A stretch of 64,000 nucleotides of DNA from Paucibacter sp. PLA-PC-4. GTDB taxonomy: Bacteria; Pseudomonadota; Gammaproteobacteria; Burkholderiales; Burkholderiaceae_C. The notes under the pieces were generated by a model. The model ran no database searches and had not been told where the DNA came from. It saw only the letters and a program-made list of their open reading frames with translations. Position numbers and translations under genes: made by a program. Where the stretch lies: the NCBI RefSeq assembly GCF_026241155.1, contig NZ_JAPFGP010000008.1:1-64000 (forward strand), written 5' to 3'. Within the stretch, counting starts at the first letter, position 1. Every line of letters begins with the position of its first letter. Positions 1 through 8,684 of the stretch are shown here, one piece after another.

Positions 1-7
1 CAGTCAA

Positions 8-121
8 GCCTGATGACCATAGCGAGTTGGTCCCACTCCTTCCCATCCCGAACAGGACAGTGAAATGACTCAGCGCCGATGATAGTGCGGATTCCCGTGT
101 GAAAGTAGGTCATCGTCAGGC
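8..121 (+). rRNA. rrf: 5S ribosomal RNA
   Basis: This is a complete 5S rRNA. Its ends, GCCTGATGACC at the 5' side and GGTCATCGTCAGGC at the 3' side, pair to form helix I. The internal block TCCCATCCCGAACAGG and the segment GAAAGTAGG are 5S hallmarks, and the sequence is of the Burkholderiales type. It is followed directly by a terminator, so it is the last gene of an rRNA operon whose 16S and 23S genes lie upstream of the window. Confidence 0.97.
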
Positions 122-131
122 TAATATCCCC

Positions 132-166
132 AAAAACCCCCGTCTCCCACAGAGGCGGGGGTTTTT
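132..166 (+). terminator. rRNA operon Rho-independent terminator
   Basis: A long hairpin directly follows the 5S rRNA: AAAAACCCCCG at 132-142 pairs with CGGGGGTTTTT at 156-166, with a few further inner pairs around a short loop. The stem ends in a T run, as expected for an intrinsic terminator of the rRNA operon. Confidence 0.93.
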
Positions 167-190
167 GCTTTGCGGCTGGTTTCAGTTAGC

Positions 191-1138
191 TCAGGACGGC
201 TGCAGTTTCCCGTCATGTTGCCGTACAACGCCGCTCTTCAGTAGCTCATCGATCAACTCGATACTCCACCCCTGCAGGCTTTGTGATTTGAAATAGCCCT
301 GCCATAGTTTGCGATGGATTGGCGTCACCATCAACCAGTCCAGCAAAAGCCCTGGAGCCTGGCTGCTTGCCTCCAGTAGGTGAAACATGATCAAGGCCTT
401 CGCCGCATGGCGTGCATGGCGGTCGGGGCGTTGCCGGAAGAAGGCGAGGCGTGAACGTGCTTCACCCAGCGCGCTAGGGATGTCGTCGAATGGTGCGCCG
501 TGACCCGGGACCACCAGTGCGGGATTCAAGGACTCGATCAGATGCAGCGTGGCTTCAACGTCGTCAAAGGCGTCCAAACCATCGATCTCTGGAAACACGA
601 TGCCGAAGCCCCTCTCCCATAGCGCATCGGCCGATATCAACAGTCGCGATTGCGGCTCGAACAGGATGATCGAGTGGCGGTCGTGACCGGGCGCGGCATG
701 AGCTTCCCAGTCCCTCCCTGCCTGGCGAAGACGCTCGCCCGGCGCAAGGGGCTGGGTCGGTGTAAATCGGGGGCACTGTTGGCCCGTATCGCCGTAGCTG
801 AGCTTGGCTTCATCCCAGTCTTTGGCCGCCTCAAAGTCACCGGGCGGAATCCAGATCGGGCATTGGTGTAGGGCCTGTAGATGCGCGTTGCCGCCACAGT
901 GATCGGAATGGAGGTGGGTATTGACGATCAGGCGCAGGGCACTGCCGGGCGCATCGACCGCCAGGGCTGCGGCTAGCAAGGATGCCGTCTGTTGCGCATG
1001 CGTGCAATAGCCGCTGTCGATAAGGATGGCGCCGCGCTCGTCCCCGCCCAGCAGAACGGAGTTGGACGACAGCCAACCCCGCTCGATGACCTGCAGGCCT
1101 GGTGGCAGCGAGCGAGGGTTTCCGAGTTGTGGAGCCAT
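191..1138 (-). CDS. Metallo-beta-lactamase-fold hydrolase
   Basis: This 315-residue protein carries the zinc-binding signature HxHxDH (residues 75-80, HLHSDH). A later GHDRH segment and a PGHG segment supply the remaining metal ligands of the fold. Such proteins hydrolyse thioesters, lactones or glyoxalase-type substrates; the exact substrate cannot be read here. The start codon overlaps the fadD stop codon by one base (TGATG), so the gene is translationally coupled to fadD. That makes an acyl-CoA or other thioester-linked substrate plausible, but this is inference. It is the last gene of a leftward group and faces the rRNA terminator. Confidence 0.88.
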   Translation of the reverse strand: MAPQLGNPRSLPPGLQVIERGWLSSNSVLLGGDERGAILIDSGYCTHAQQTASLLAAALAVDAPGSALRLIVNTHLHSDHCGGNAHLQALHQCPIWIPPGDFEAAKDWDEAKLSYGDTGQQCPRFTPTQPLAPGERLRQAGRDWEAHAAPGHDRHSIILFEPQSRLLISADALWERGFGIVFPEIDGLDAFDDVEATLHLIESLNPALVVPGHGAPFDDIPSALGEARSRLAFFRQRPDRHARHAAKALIMFHLLEASSQAPGLLLDWLMVTPIHRKLWQGYFKSQSLQGWSIELIDELLKSGVVRQHDGKLQPS

Positions 1139-2835
1139 CAGGCCGCGGTACGGAGCTCGCGCCGCAGGATCTTGCCGACATTGCTTTTCGGCAGCTCATC
1201 GCGGAACTCGATGTACTTGGGCCTCTTGTAGGCCGTCAGTTGCTGATGGCAGAAGGCGCTCAGATCCTCCTCGGCCAGCGCCGGGTCTTGCTTGACGACA
1301 TACAGCTTGACCGTTTCTCCGGAGCGCGAATCTGGAATGCCGACTGCTGCGCATTCCAGCACGCCGGGATGCATATTGACGACCTGCTCAATCTCGGTCG
1401 GGTAGACATTGAAACCGGACACCAGAATCATGTCCTTCTTGCGGTCGACGATGCGGATATAGCCGTCGGCATCCATCACACCGATATCCCCACTCTTGAA
1501 GAAGCCGTCCGCGCACATCACGTTGGCGGTCTCGTCCGGGCGATTCCAATATCCGGCCATCACCTGCGGGCCTCGGATACAGATCTCGCCACGCTCGCCC
1601 AGTGGCATGTCCTGCCCGTTGTCATCGCGGATCGCGATCTCGGTCGACGGCACCGGCAAGCCGATCGAGCCATTGAATTCATGCACATCCATTCGGTTGA
1701 TAGTTGCCACCGGCGCCGTTTCCGACAGGCCATAGCCCTCCACCACGGGACAGCCGGTGATCTGCAGCCATTTCTCGGCCGTGGCCTGCTGCACCGCCAT
1801 GCCGCCGCCATTAGAGATCACCAGCTCGCTGAAATCCAGCCGGGCAAATGCCGGTTCATTGGCTAGCGCGTTGAACAAGGTGTTGACCGCCGGGAACATG
1901 TTCACCTTGTAGCTCTGCAGGGTGCGGATGAAGCCCGGGATGTCGCGCGGGTTGGGAATCAGCAGATTCGTCATCCCCAGGCGTGCACCGAGCATGTAGC
2001 AGGCCGTCAGTGCGAAGATGTGGTACAGCGGCAGCGCGCAGACCGTGGTCATTGGCTTGTTGCCGAGCTTGGCCATCATCGGTGCGAACCATGCCTCGGC
2101 TTGAAGGATATTGGCCACCACATTGCGGTGTAGCAGGGTCGCCCCTTTGGACAGGCCGGTCGTGCCGCCGGTGTACTGCAAAAAGGCGACGTCATCCGGC
2201 CCCACATCGACGCGCGACAGATTCATGCGCGAGCCTTCTTCCAGTGCGCGATTGAAGCGGGTCACGCTGCGTCCCTGCTCGGTGGGTAAGCGGAACTCGG
2301 GCACCATCTTCTTCACATGGCGTACTGCAAAGTTAATCAGCGGCCCGCGCCACCAGCTCAGCATATCGCCTAACCCGGTCAGCAGCACATGGCGCACCGG
2401 TGTGCGCTCGATGACTTCTTCCAAAGTCGTCGCGAAGTTCTCCAGGACGATGATGCCTTGTGCGCCCGAGTCCTTGAGCTGATGTTCGAGCTCGCGCGGC
2501 GTGTACAGCGGATTGATGTTCACCACCGCATAGCCCGCGCGCAGAATGGCTGCGATCGCCACCATGTACTGCAGCACATTGGGCATCATGATGGCGACGC
2601 GCGTGCCGCGCTGCAGGCCCTTGGACTGCAGCCAAGCCCCCAGCGCCTGAGACAACTCGTCGATTTCGCCAAAACGCAGGCGCTGATCCATGCAGACCGC
2701 CGCATCGCGACCGGCGTGTTTACGAAAAGCCTCTTCCAGCAGTTCCACCAGCGACTTGTACGCGTCCACACGGATGTCCGCCGGCACGCCCTCCGGGTAG
2801 CTCTTCAGCCAGGGCTTGGTCGCCAAATCTTGCAC
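1138..2835 (-). CDS. fadD: Long-chain-fatty-acid--CoA ligase
   Basis: This 565-residue acyl-adenylate-forming enzyme activates fatty acids to acyl-CoA through an acyl-AMP intermediate, feeding beta-oxidation. The AMP-binding P-loop YTGGTTGLSKGATL lies near residue 215. The motif EGYGLSET follows in the middle, and the C-terminal hinge and lid have GDIGVMDADGYIRIVDRKKD. Length and motifs fit FadD rather than acetyl-CoA synthetase. The upstream neighbour ends 78 nt before the start, and the downstream metallo-hydrolase overlaps the stop codon, so the three probably form one leftward operon. A close FadD-like paralogue of different chain specificity cannot be excluded. Confidence 0.93.
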   Translation of the reverse strand: MQDLATKPWLKSYPEGVPADIRVDAYKSLVELLEEAFRKHAGRDAAVCMDQRLRFGEIDELSQALGAWLQSKGLQRGTRVAIMMPNVLQYMVAIAAILRAGYAVVNINPLYTPRELEHQLKDSGAQGIIVLENFATTLEEVIERTPVRHVLLTGLGDMLSWWRGPLINFAVRHVKKMVPEFRLPTEQGRSVTRFNRALEEGSRMNLSRVDVGPDDVAFLQYTGGTTGLSKGATLLHRNVVANILQAEAWFAPMMAKLGNKPMTTVCALPLYHIFALTACYMLGARLGMTNLLIPNPRDIPGFIRTLQSYKVNMFPAVNTLFNALANEPAFARLDFSELVISNGGGMAVQQATAEKWLQITGCPVVEGYGLSETAPVATINRMDVHEFNGSIGLPVPSTEIAIRDDNGQDMPLGERGEICIRGPQVMAGYWNRPDETANVMCADGFFKSGDIGVMDADGYIRIVDRKKDMILVSGFNVYPTEIEQVVNMHPGVLECAAVGIPDSRSGETVKLYVVKQDPALAEEDLSAFCHQQLTAYKRPKYIEFRDELPKSNVGKILRRELRTAA

Positions 2836-2913
2836 CGTTGTCTCCTTTGCGTCCCTGCGTGGGGACGGTCTTGTTTGCGGTGACTGATACTCGGCTGCGC
2901 AGGGGGGCGAGGG

Positions 2914-3657
2914 CTAGGGTAATTGCCCTAGTGACTCGTCACCTGGGGGACAAGCCGCCAGCCGCGCCAGCGCATCGGGCGCATGCAGCGCATCGGCGAG
3001 GGCTTGTTCGCGCCGGCGCACGATGTCCAAAAACTCTTGCGCGCCCTGCATTGCCTTGAAAGTGTCGAAGCCGATTTCGAGAAAGTGCTGCAACTCCGAC
3101 AGGCCAGCCGCCGCCGCTGGCCCGCGCATCATGCGCAAGGCCTGGCGCAGCAGCGGCTTGCGTGTGAAGCCCTCCATGGCCCGTCCGATGGCCAGTGTCA
3201 GAGCGATCTGTTGCTCTCGCTCGGCCGGGCTGGCCACGGCCTGCCAGGCGCCGATATAGGCGGCCCGGTCTAGTGCCGGGCCGTCCAATTGCTGGGCCAT
3301 CCGCGTGTCGAGCTGCTCGGACAAGCCGTGCAACTGCGCGAGTTTCTCCACCGTGCCGACGACCTCGGCCGGGAAAAGCCTGACAAGGGCCGGCACGACG
3401 CGCGCGAACTGCGCATCGCGGCGGCTGAAGTCGCCCGGGCCGTACAGCTCCTCCAAAAAGAAGCGGGCGGCGCCGGCATAGCGCGGGCTTTGCAGCAGAT
3501 CCGCATAGCTGCGCTCGAAGCGTGCCTGTTGATAGCGCTTGAGCGCCTGAACCTTGGCCAGCAGCGGGGGCGAGGCTGCCCGCAAGGCCAGCTGTGCGCT
3601 GACGATCTGCAGATGGTTCAGGATCCGCTGGGCTTGGCTGGCGGTCTCGGTGGGCAT
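2914..3657 (-). CDS. Conserved hypothetical protein with FFLEELYGP motif
   Basis: I do not recognise a function. The protein is largely alpha-helical, with no signal peptide or membrane segment. It contains the striking stretch FFLEELYGPGDFSRRD near residue 65, which I recall as typical of uncharacterised proteobacterial proteins of this size. I start it at the ATG at 3657 (MPTETASQ, 247 residues); an upstream ATG would run into the divergent hydrolase gene. It lies 78 nt upstream of fadD in the same orientation, so a role linked to fatty-acid metabolism is possible but unproven. Confidence 0.75.
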   Translation of the reverse strand: MPTETASQAQRILNHLQIVSAQLALRAASPPLLAKVQALKRYQQARFERSYADLLQSPRYAGAARFFLEELYGPGDFSRRDAQFARVVPALVRLFPAEVVGTVEKLAQLHGLSEQLDTRMAQQLDGPALDRAAYIGAWQAVASPAEREQQIALTLAIGRAMEGFTRKPLLRQALRMMRGPAAAAGLSELQHFLEIGFDTFKAMQGAQEFLDIVRRREQALADALHAPDALARLAACPPGDESLGQLP

Positions 3658-3738
3658 GGCGGCTGGTGGCGTGATCTGGAGCAGTAAGCGGCAATTGTGC
3701 CGGGCTATGCATGCTTGCCCATCGGCGATGATGCCGAG

Positions 3739-4662
3739 ATGAATGCTCGTATCCAACGTTTTCAAATGATGCTGCGCCTGCTGCTGGCCCTGGGCGCGCT
3801 GCTATGGCTGTGGCCACACGGGCCGGTGCTGGCGATCTCGACCGGCCTGCTTCTATTCTGGTTCTATGGCCTGGTGATGGCGTTGAATTTCGGCCTCTTG
3901 CTGCGCATCAACGCGAGTGCGACCACGGCGCCGGGCGCGCTGCAGCTGCTGCGCGCCTGGTGGACCGAGTTCTGGACCTGCGAGTGGGTGTTTGGTGTCC
4001 AGCAGCCCTTCGCGGAGCAGCGCCTGCCCGATCATCTGCCGCCGCCGAGCACATCGGTGCAGGCTCCGCGCGGCGTGCTGCTGTTGCATGGCTATACCTG
4101 CAACCGGGGGCTGTGGAATCATTGGTTGCCGCGGCTGCGTCAGCGCGGGCATGCCTATGTGGCGCTGAGCATGGAGCCCGCGTTCGGGTCGATCGACGCC
4201 TATGCGGACGCCATCGAGGCGGCGGTGCGCCGCCTGACGCAGGCGACCGGCCGGCCGCCGCTGATCGTCGCCCACAGCATGGGGGGACTGGCGGTGCGGG
4301 CCTGGTGGCGCAGCCATGGCGGCGATACCGCCCGCCTGCACCGTATCGTCACGCTGGGCAGTCCACATTCCGGCACATTGATGGCCAATTTCTCATCGGC
4401 CACCAACGCCCGTCAGATGCGGCGCGGTAGCGCCTGGCTGCAGGAACTGGCCGCGCAGGAATCGCCCGAATTCCGTCAGCGCTTCATCTGCTATTACAGC
4501 AACTGCGACCAGATCGTCTGCCCGGCCGGCACTGCAATGCTGCCCGACGCCGAGGCTCGCTACAAGCCTGGTGTCGGCCACCTCCGATTGGCTTTCGACA
4601 GCGTGGTGCTCGATGAGGTGCTGGGCGAGCTGAACGCCTCTGACTTCAGGCCTCGGCCTTGA
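3739..4662 (+). CDS. Alpha/beta hydrolase, lipase-like, membrane-anchored
   Basis: The protein (307 residues from the ATG at 3739) begins with a hydrophobic region of two closely spaced membrane segments. An alpha/beta-hydrolase domain follows, opening with VLLLHGYTCN and carrying the nucleophile elbow AHSMGG with Ser180. The TLGSPHSGT segment after the nucleophile is typical of bacterial triacylglycerol lipases, and the late GVGHL supplies the catalytic histidine. It probably hydrolyses lipids or esters at the inner membrane. The 3' end overlaps that of hppD by 17 nt, tail to tail. An alternative start at 3697 adds 14 residues. Confidence 0.85.
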   Translation: MNARIQRFQMMLRLLLALGALLWLWPHGPVLAISTGLLLFWFYGLVMALNFGLLLRINASATTAPGALQLLRAWWTEFWTCEWVFGVQQPFAEQRLPDHLPPPSTSVQAPRGVLLLHGYTCNRGLWNHWLPRLRQRGHAYVALSMEPAFGSIDAYADAIEAAVRRLTQATGRPPLIVAHSMGGLAVRAWWRSHGGDTARLHRIVTLGSPHSGTLMANFSSATNARQMRRGSAWLQELAAQESPEFRQRFICYYSNCDQIVCPAGTAMLPDAEARYKPGVGHLRLAFDSVVLDEVLGELNASDFRPRP

Positions 4663-5773
4663 GCACGCCGCGGCGGATCTGGTCCAGCTCGATGCTCTCG
4701 AACAAGGCCTTGAAGTTGCCCTCGCCGAAGCCCTCATTGCCCTTGCGCTGAATCAACTCGAAGAAGATCGGGCCGATCACCTCCTTGGTGAAGATCTGCA
4801 GCAGCAGCTCGTTGGGCGCGTCCAGATGGGCGGCGCCGTCGATCAGGATCTTCAGGCGACGCAGTTCCTCGACGTTCTCGCCATGGCCCGGCAGGCGCTT
4901 GTCGATCAGGTCGAAGTAGGTGCCAATGGTGTCCTGGAATTGCACGCCGGTGCCGCGCATGCCTTCGACGGTCTTGTAGATGTCGTCGCTGCCCATCGCG
5001 ACGTGCTGGATGCCTTCGCCGTGGTAGAGGTCCAGATACTCGGCGATCTGGCTCTTGTCGTCGCTGCTCTCGTTGATCGGGATGCGGATCTTGCCGCAGG
5101 GGCTGGTCATGGCCTTGCTCTTCAGCCCGGTCAGCTTGCCCTCGATGTCGAAGTAGCGCACCTCGCGGAAATTGAAGAAGCGCTCGTAGAACTCGGCCCA
5201 TTCCTTCATGCGGCCGCGGAACACATTGTGCGTCAGGTGGTCGATATAGGTCAGACCGTGGCCGACCGGGTTGGCATCGACCGGCAGGCCTTGCGCATCC
5301 AGCAGCGGCACGAAGTCGACGTCGTAGATGCTGATATTGCCGATCGCCCCGGTGGGCGCGCCGTTCTTACCCTGCCAGCGGTCGACGAAGTAGATCAGCG
5401 AGTCGCCGATGCCCTTGATCGCCGGGATGTTTAGCTCCATCGGGCCGGCCTTGTTGTCAAAGCCCCATGCGCCCAATTCCAGCGCACGCTTGTAGGCCTG
5501 GGCGGCGTCCTTGACGCGGAAGGCGATCGCGCAGATCGACGGGCCGTGCAGGCGCGCGAAGCGCTGGGCGAAGCTGTCGCTCTCGGCATTGATGATGAAG
5601 TTCACGCCACCCTGGCGGTACAGCGTGACGTTCTTGTGGCGGTGCTTGGCCACGGCGGTGAAGCCCATGGTCTCGAAGAGCTGGCCCAAAGCGGCCGGAT
5701 CGGGGGCGGCGAACTCGATGAACTCGAAGCCGTCGGTGCCCATCGGGTTGTCCCAGGGGGTAAATGCTGCCAT
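4646..5773 (-). CDS. hppD: 4-hydroxyphenylpyruvate dioxygenase
   Basis: This enzyme converts 4-hydroxyphenylpyruvate to homogentisate in tyrosine catabolism, using non-haem Fe(II). It has 375 residues and two vicinal-oxygen-chelate domains. The expected metal ligands are visible: His179 in IDHLTHNV, His257 in IQHVAM and Glu339 in FFEL, with the family spacing. The N-terminal MGTDGFEFIEFA and the C-terminal QRKGNEGFGEGNFKALFESIE are characteristic. The start at 5773 is chosen because homology begins at MAAFTPWDNP. It is divergent from an Lrp/AsnC regulator, the usual arrangement for a substrate-responsive control gene. Confidence 0.97.
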   Translation of the reverse strand: MAAFTPWDNPMGTDGFEFIEFAAPDPAALGQLFETMGFTAVAKHRHKNVTLYRQGGVNFIINAESDSFAQRFARLHGPSICAIAFRVKDAAQAYKRALELGAWGFDNKAGPMELNIPAIKGIGDSLIYFVDRWQGKNGAPTGAIGNISIYDVDFVPLLDAQGLPVDANPVGHGLTYIDHLTHNVFRGRMKEWAEFYERFFNFREVRYFDIEGKLTGLKSKAMTSPCGKIRIPINESSDDKSQIAEYLDLYHGEGIQHVAMGSDDIYKTVEGMRGTGVQFQDTIGTYFDLIDKRLPGHGENVEELRRLKILIDGAAHLDAPNELLLQIFTKEVIGPIFFELIQRKGNEGFGEGNFKALFESIELDQIRRGVLKAEA

Positions 5774-5829
5774 GGCGGGGTCTCCTGCGTATGCCTTGCG
5801 ATGGATCAAGACTGTAGGCGCGAGCGGGC

Positions 5830-5883
5830 GCAGGAATCCTGCGAGTTTCGGCGCTGAACTCTTCCGGCGCGCAGAAATCCTGC
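5830..5883. promoter_or_regulatory. Pair of palindromic sites, probable Lrp operators
   Basis: Between hppD and the divergent Lrp gene lie a perfect 13-bp palindrome, GCAGGAATCCTGC (5830-5842), and a one-mismatch copy, GCAGAAATCCTGC (5871-5883). Their centres are 41 bp apart, close to four helical turns, so both face the same side of the DNA. This suits a multimeric Lrp-type regulator. That the adjacent Lrp protein binds here is inference. Confidence 0.6.
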
Positions 5884-5896
5884 AAAAATATCGGCT

Positions 5897-6379
5897 ATGG
5901 AAAACGGATCCCAGCTCGATGCGATAGACCGGCGCATATTGCGGGCGCTGCAGCTCGATGGCCGCGTCACCTATGACGCGCTGGCCGCCCAGGTCAATCT
6001 GTCGGCCTCGGCCGTGCTGCGCCGGGTGCGGCGGCTGGAGGAGTCGGGGGCGATCTCTGCCTATGTGGCTCTGGTGCGGCCCGAGGCGGTGGGCCTGGCG
6101 CTGACCGCCTACATCAACGTCCGGCTGGAGAAACACACGGAGAGCCACAAGCGCAATCCGATGGATCTGTTCCGCGCGGCGGTGCAGACCTGGCCCGAGG
6201 TCGTTGAGTGTGCGGCCTTGACCGGCGAGATGGACTATCTGCTGCGCGTGCTCGTGCAGGACATGGCGCACTATGCGCGCTTCATCACCGAGACCCTGCT
6301 GAAGCATCCCAGCGTGCAGGACTGCAAGACCAGCTTTGTGCTGGACCGCGTCAAGAACACGACCGCGGTGCCGGTCTAA
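5897..6379 (+). CDS. Lrp/AsnC family transcriptional regulator
   Basis: This 160-residue protein has the Lrp architecture. An N-terminal winged helix-turn-helix (LDAIDRRILRALQLDGRVTYDALA, then LSASAVLRRVRRLEESGAI) is followed by a RAM/effector-binding domain (ECAALTGEMDYLLRVLVQDM). It sits divergently next to hppD, with a pair of palindromic sites in the 123-nt gap. It is therefore the likely regulator of tyrosine or aromatic amino-acid catabolism in this region; the effector may be an aromatic amino acid or its keto acid, which is inference. Its stop overlaps the end of the convergent methyltransferase gene by 4 nt. Confidence 0.93.
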   Translation: MENGSQLDAIDRRILRALQLDGRVTYDALAAQVNLSASAVLRRVRRLEESGAISAYVALVRPEAVGLALTAYINVRLEKHTESHKRNPMDLFRAAVQTWPEVVECAALTGEMDYLLRVLVQDMAHYARFITETLLKHPSVQDCKTSFVLDRVKNTTAVPV

Positions 6380-6981
6380 ATCCTGGTGAGCACCACCGGC
6401 AGCTCGGACCAGCCCTGGCCGTGGGCGACCGCCGCATAGGGCGGTGTCGGCCAGCGCCAGCGCTCGGCCGGGAACAGCGCGCGCATCGCGTTGATATCGC
6501 CGTGATAGGGCGGACCCTCGACGAAACCCTGGGCCGCCGATTCGCGCCGTGCTTGCATGAACAGCGCAAGCAGCAGGCCGCCGGGCTTGAGCCAGCGCTG
6601 CAGCTGATCGGCATAGGCGCGCCATTGATCGGGATGCAGCGCGCACAAACAGGTCTGCTCATAGACTCGGTCCGCCGGTACGGCGGGCTGCCACTGCAGT
6701 ACATCGGCCTGCTCGACTCGGCCCGGCAGCGTGCCCAGGCGCTCGCGCGCCAGTGACACGGCAGCGGGCGCATAGTCCAGCCCGGTGGCCGCGATACCGG
6801 CCTGGCCTAGCTGCAGCAGCTCATGGCCGCGTCCGCAGCCGGGCACCAGCACCGCGTGCTCAGGAGCCAGCAGGCCCTGATCCAGCCACAGCTGCAGCTG
6901 CGGATGCGGTGCCCCTCGGTCCCAGGGCGTCTGCCCGGATTCGAAGCGCTGCTGCCAGAAATCCTGCGTCGGGCCGGCCAT
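6376..6981 (-). CDS. TPMT-family SAM-dependent methyltransferase
   Basis: This 201-residue class I methyltransferase belongs to the thiopurine/thiol methyltransferase superfamily. The N-terminus FWQQRFESGQTPWDRG is the family hallmark, and VLVPGCGRGHELLQL is the SAM-binding motif I. Known bacterial members methylate thiopurines, selenium or tellurium compounds, or other thiols; the substrate cannot be predicted here. The start lies 1 nt after the stop of the HDOD gene on the same strand, so the two are very likely co-transcribed. Confidence 0.87.
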   Translation of the reverse strand: MAGPTQDFWQQRFESGQTPWDRGAPHPQLQLWLDQGLLAPEHAVLVPGCGRGHELLQLGQAGIAATGLDYAPAAVSLARERLGTLPGRVEQADVLQWQPAVPADRVYEQTCLCALHPDQWRAYADQLQRWLKPGGLLLALFMQARRESAAQGFVEGPPYHGDINAMRALFPAERWRWPTPPYAAVAHGQGWSELPVVLTRI

Positions 6982-6982
6982 C

Positions 6983-7825
6983 TCAATAGAGCTCGTGCAG
7001 CAGCTTTAGGGTCGGCTCCTGCCGCATATTCAGCAGCGCCGCGATTTCGCTGATGTCATCTGGAATGGCGGCGTCGTCCCAGCCATCGGCCGTGTGGCGT
7101 GCCAGCCGAACGGCCAGGCGCACGCACTGCACCTGCGGGTCAAGCAGGCGCTTGTCGTCGGTGATATGAGTCAGCAGCTCGGGCAGGTGCCAGGCCTTCA
7201 TCAGCGACTGCTCCAGATCGGCCAGCTCGATGTTCAGTATCTCGCGCTGCACCGCCGCGCTGCGCAGATGGCGGTCGGCCTGCTGGCGTGCGCGGATTTG
7301 CAGCGCCAGCTCGGGCGCGTGACACCACAGCAGCATCTCGGCAAAGTCATGCAGCATCGCGGCACTGTGGATCACTGCCGCGTCCGGGTCCATGCGATGG
7401 GCGGCAAAGCCCAGTGCAAAGCGGGCCGCGCGTTCGGCCCGCTTCAGCACCCGCCGCAGGCCTTGCAGCGCCCCGGGCTGGCCGGCCAACCGGTCCTCCA
7501 CAGTCGCTTGCGGGCCGAAGGCGGTGAAGAAGGGTGTGATGCCCATCAGCACCAGGGCCGCGGTGACGGTCTCGGCATCGGTCAGCAGCCGGCTGGAGCG
7601 ATGCGAGGCCGCATAGGCCAGCACCTTCAAGGTCATCAGCGGGTCGGTCGCGACCATCTCACCGATGCTGTTGGCATCGAAGGCGTCCTCATTGGCCCGC
7701 ATCAGCTCCAGCGACTCGGCAGTCGCTGCGAGCACGGGAATCTCCGCGTCGCGGAACACCGCTGTCCACCAGGACAGATCGGGCAGGGCCTTGCGCAGCG
7801 GAATGGGGCTGGTGGACGCGGGCAT
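6983..7825 (-). CDS. HDOD domain protein
   Basis: This 280-residue protein is an HDOD (HD-related output domain) protein. The conserved opening IGEMVATDPLMTLKVLAYA lies around residues 54-72. A degenerate HD-like segment, AAMLHDFAEMLLW, lies around residue 155 and lacks a convincing catalytic metal-binding set. HDOD proteins usually act in signalling or cell-cycle control without known enzymatic activity. No clear ribosome-binding site precedes the ATG at 7825. The TPMT-like gene follows after one base. The 108 nt upstream (7826-7933) hold no gene I can support. Confidence 0.88.
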   Translation of the reverse strand: MPASTSPIPLRKALPDLSWWTAVFRDAEIPVLAATAESLELMRANEDAFDANSIGEMVATDPLMTLKVLAYAASHRSSRLLTDAETVTAALVLMGITPFFTAFGPQATVEDRLAGQPGALQGLRRVLKRAERAARFALGFAAHRMDPDAAVIHSAAMLHDFAEMLLWCHAPELALQIRARQQADRHLRSAAVQREILNIELADLEQSLMKAWHLPELLTHITDDKRLLDPQVQCVRLAVRLARHTADGWDDAAIPDDISEIAALLNMRQEPTLKLLHELY

Positions 7826-7933
7826 GGGTGCGGGTCGGGTTGCTGGTGCAGGGGGGGCGGTAATCGTATATCGGCATCCCTGCGTCCATCTTGACCCATA
7901 CCGCCAGCGCCACCAGACCCAGCAGTGCTGGCA

Positions 7934-8197
7934 TCACAGCCGTGTCACTCCGTGCAGCGTGCCGACCAGTCGGCCGTCCACATAGAGCGCCCCCTCGGGC
8001 GCGCCGGCCTCGGCGTAGAACTCCAGCTCCGGCGCGCGGCGCCTGCGGCCGTGAGCGCCGCTCAGGCGCTCGGCCAGGCGGGCCAAGCGGGCGCTGGCAC
8101 TGCGCAGGCCGCCGGCCAGGCTATGCCGCCAGCCTTGCTGGCTGACCGCGGCCTCGGGCCAGCGACGCAGCGCATGAACTTGTTGCTGTCTCAGCAT
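7934..8197 (-). CDS. Small conserved hypothetical protein (87 aa)
   Basis: Function not recognised. The protein is basic and Arg-rich at its N-terminus and centre. It ends in an ordered-looking stretch, LYVDGRLVGTLHGVTRL. A ribosome-binding site (GGAGAAG) precedes the ATG at suitable spacing, which is the main support for the call. It follows the 61-residue gene by 30 nt on the same strand, and the two look like one operon. Confidence 0.6.
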   Translation of the reverse strand: MLRQQQVHALRRWPEAAVSQQGWRHSLAGGLRSASARLARLAERLSGAHGRRRRAPELEFYAEAGAPEGALYVDGRLVGTLHGVTRL

Positions 8198-8227
8198 GAT
8201 TCTTCTCCATCGGTGTCGCCGCCCGTC

Positions 8228-8413
8228 TCAGGGGCTGCGATCGCTGTCGCTGCGCCAGATTTGCTGGCGCAGTTCGAGATTGGCTTGTTGGCGCTGCGCC
8301 TTCGGCGCACTGCCGTGGCGCCCGGCCTGACGCATCAGGCTGGGCGCGACCAGAGGATTGCGCGGCTTGCGCAGATTCAGGATCTGCGGCCGGGGGGAGG
8401 TGAACTGAGTCAT
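8228..8413 (-). CDS. Small basic hypothetical protein (61 aa)
   Basis: This is a very basic 61-residue protein beginning MTQFTSPRPQILNLRKPRNP. A strong AAGGAG lies eight bases before the ATG at 8413, which decides the start; the frame stays open upstream, but there it would cross the probable promoter. The composition (Arg, Gln, Asn, no hydrophobic core) suggests a nucleic-acid-associated or disordered protein. The function is unknown. It is the first gene of a two-gene leftward unit with a leader of about 280 nt. Confidence 0.6.
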   Translation of the reverse strand: MTQFTSPRPQILNLRKPRNPLVAPSLMRQAGRHGSAPKAQRQQANLELRQQIWRSDSDRSP

Positions 8414-8684
8414 CAAAACACTCCTTGCGAACCGGGTTCGCGGCGAGATAAACAATGCGGCGGCGCCACTGCGGCGCGGGCAGCGTGAAACGTAGCGGGA
8501 CCAGAAAAAACGGGACCAGATATGCAGAGCCGGCAGGGCGGGCTCTTGGAGCGGGAACGGCTGGCGCCGATCCGGGGCCAGGTTCGGACCCCAGGGATGG
8601 TGGGCGGCAGCGTCGCAAGCCGGGCAGGGCTTGCGGGTTGAAGTGTTGGCGTTACGGTGTCGCTGTGGTGAACCAGGCCACAAC

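Noticed and set aside
2914-2931. Palindrome CTAGGG-N6-CCCTAG
   Set aside because: It includes the stop codon of the hypothetical gene and has no T run, so I see no reason to call it a terminator or operator.
7689-7937. Minus-strand frame beginning MMPALLGLVALAVWVKMDAG
   Set aside because: The start looks like a membrane helix, but the rest overlaps the HDOD gene, is low-complexity and crosses a run of G bases. A frame artefact is likelier.
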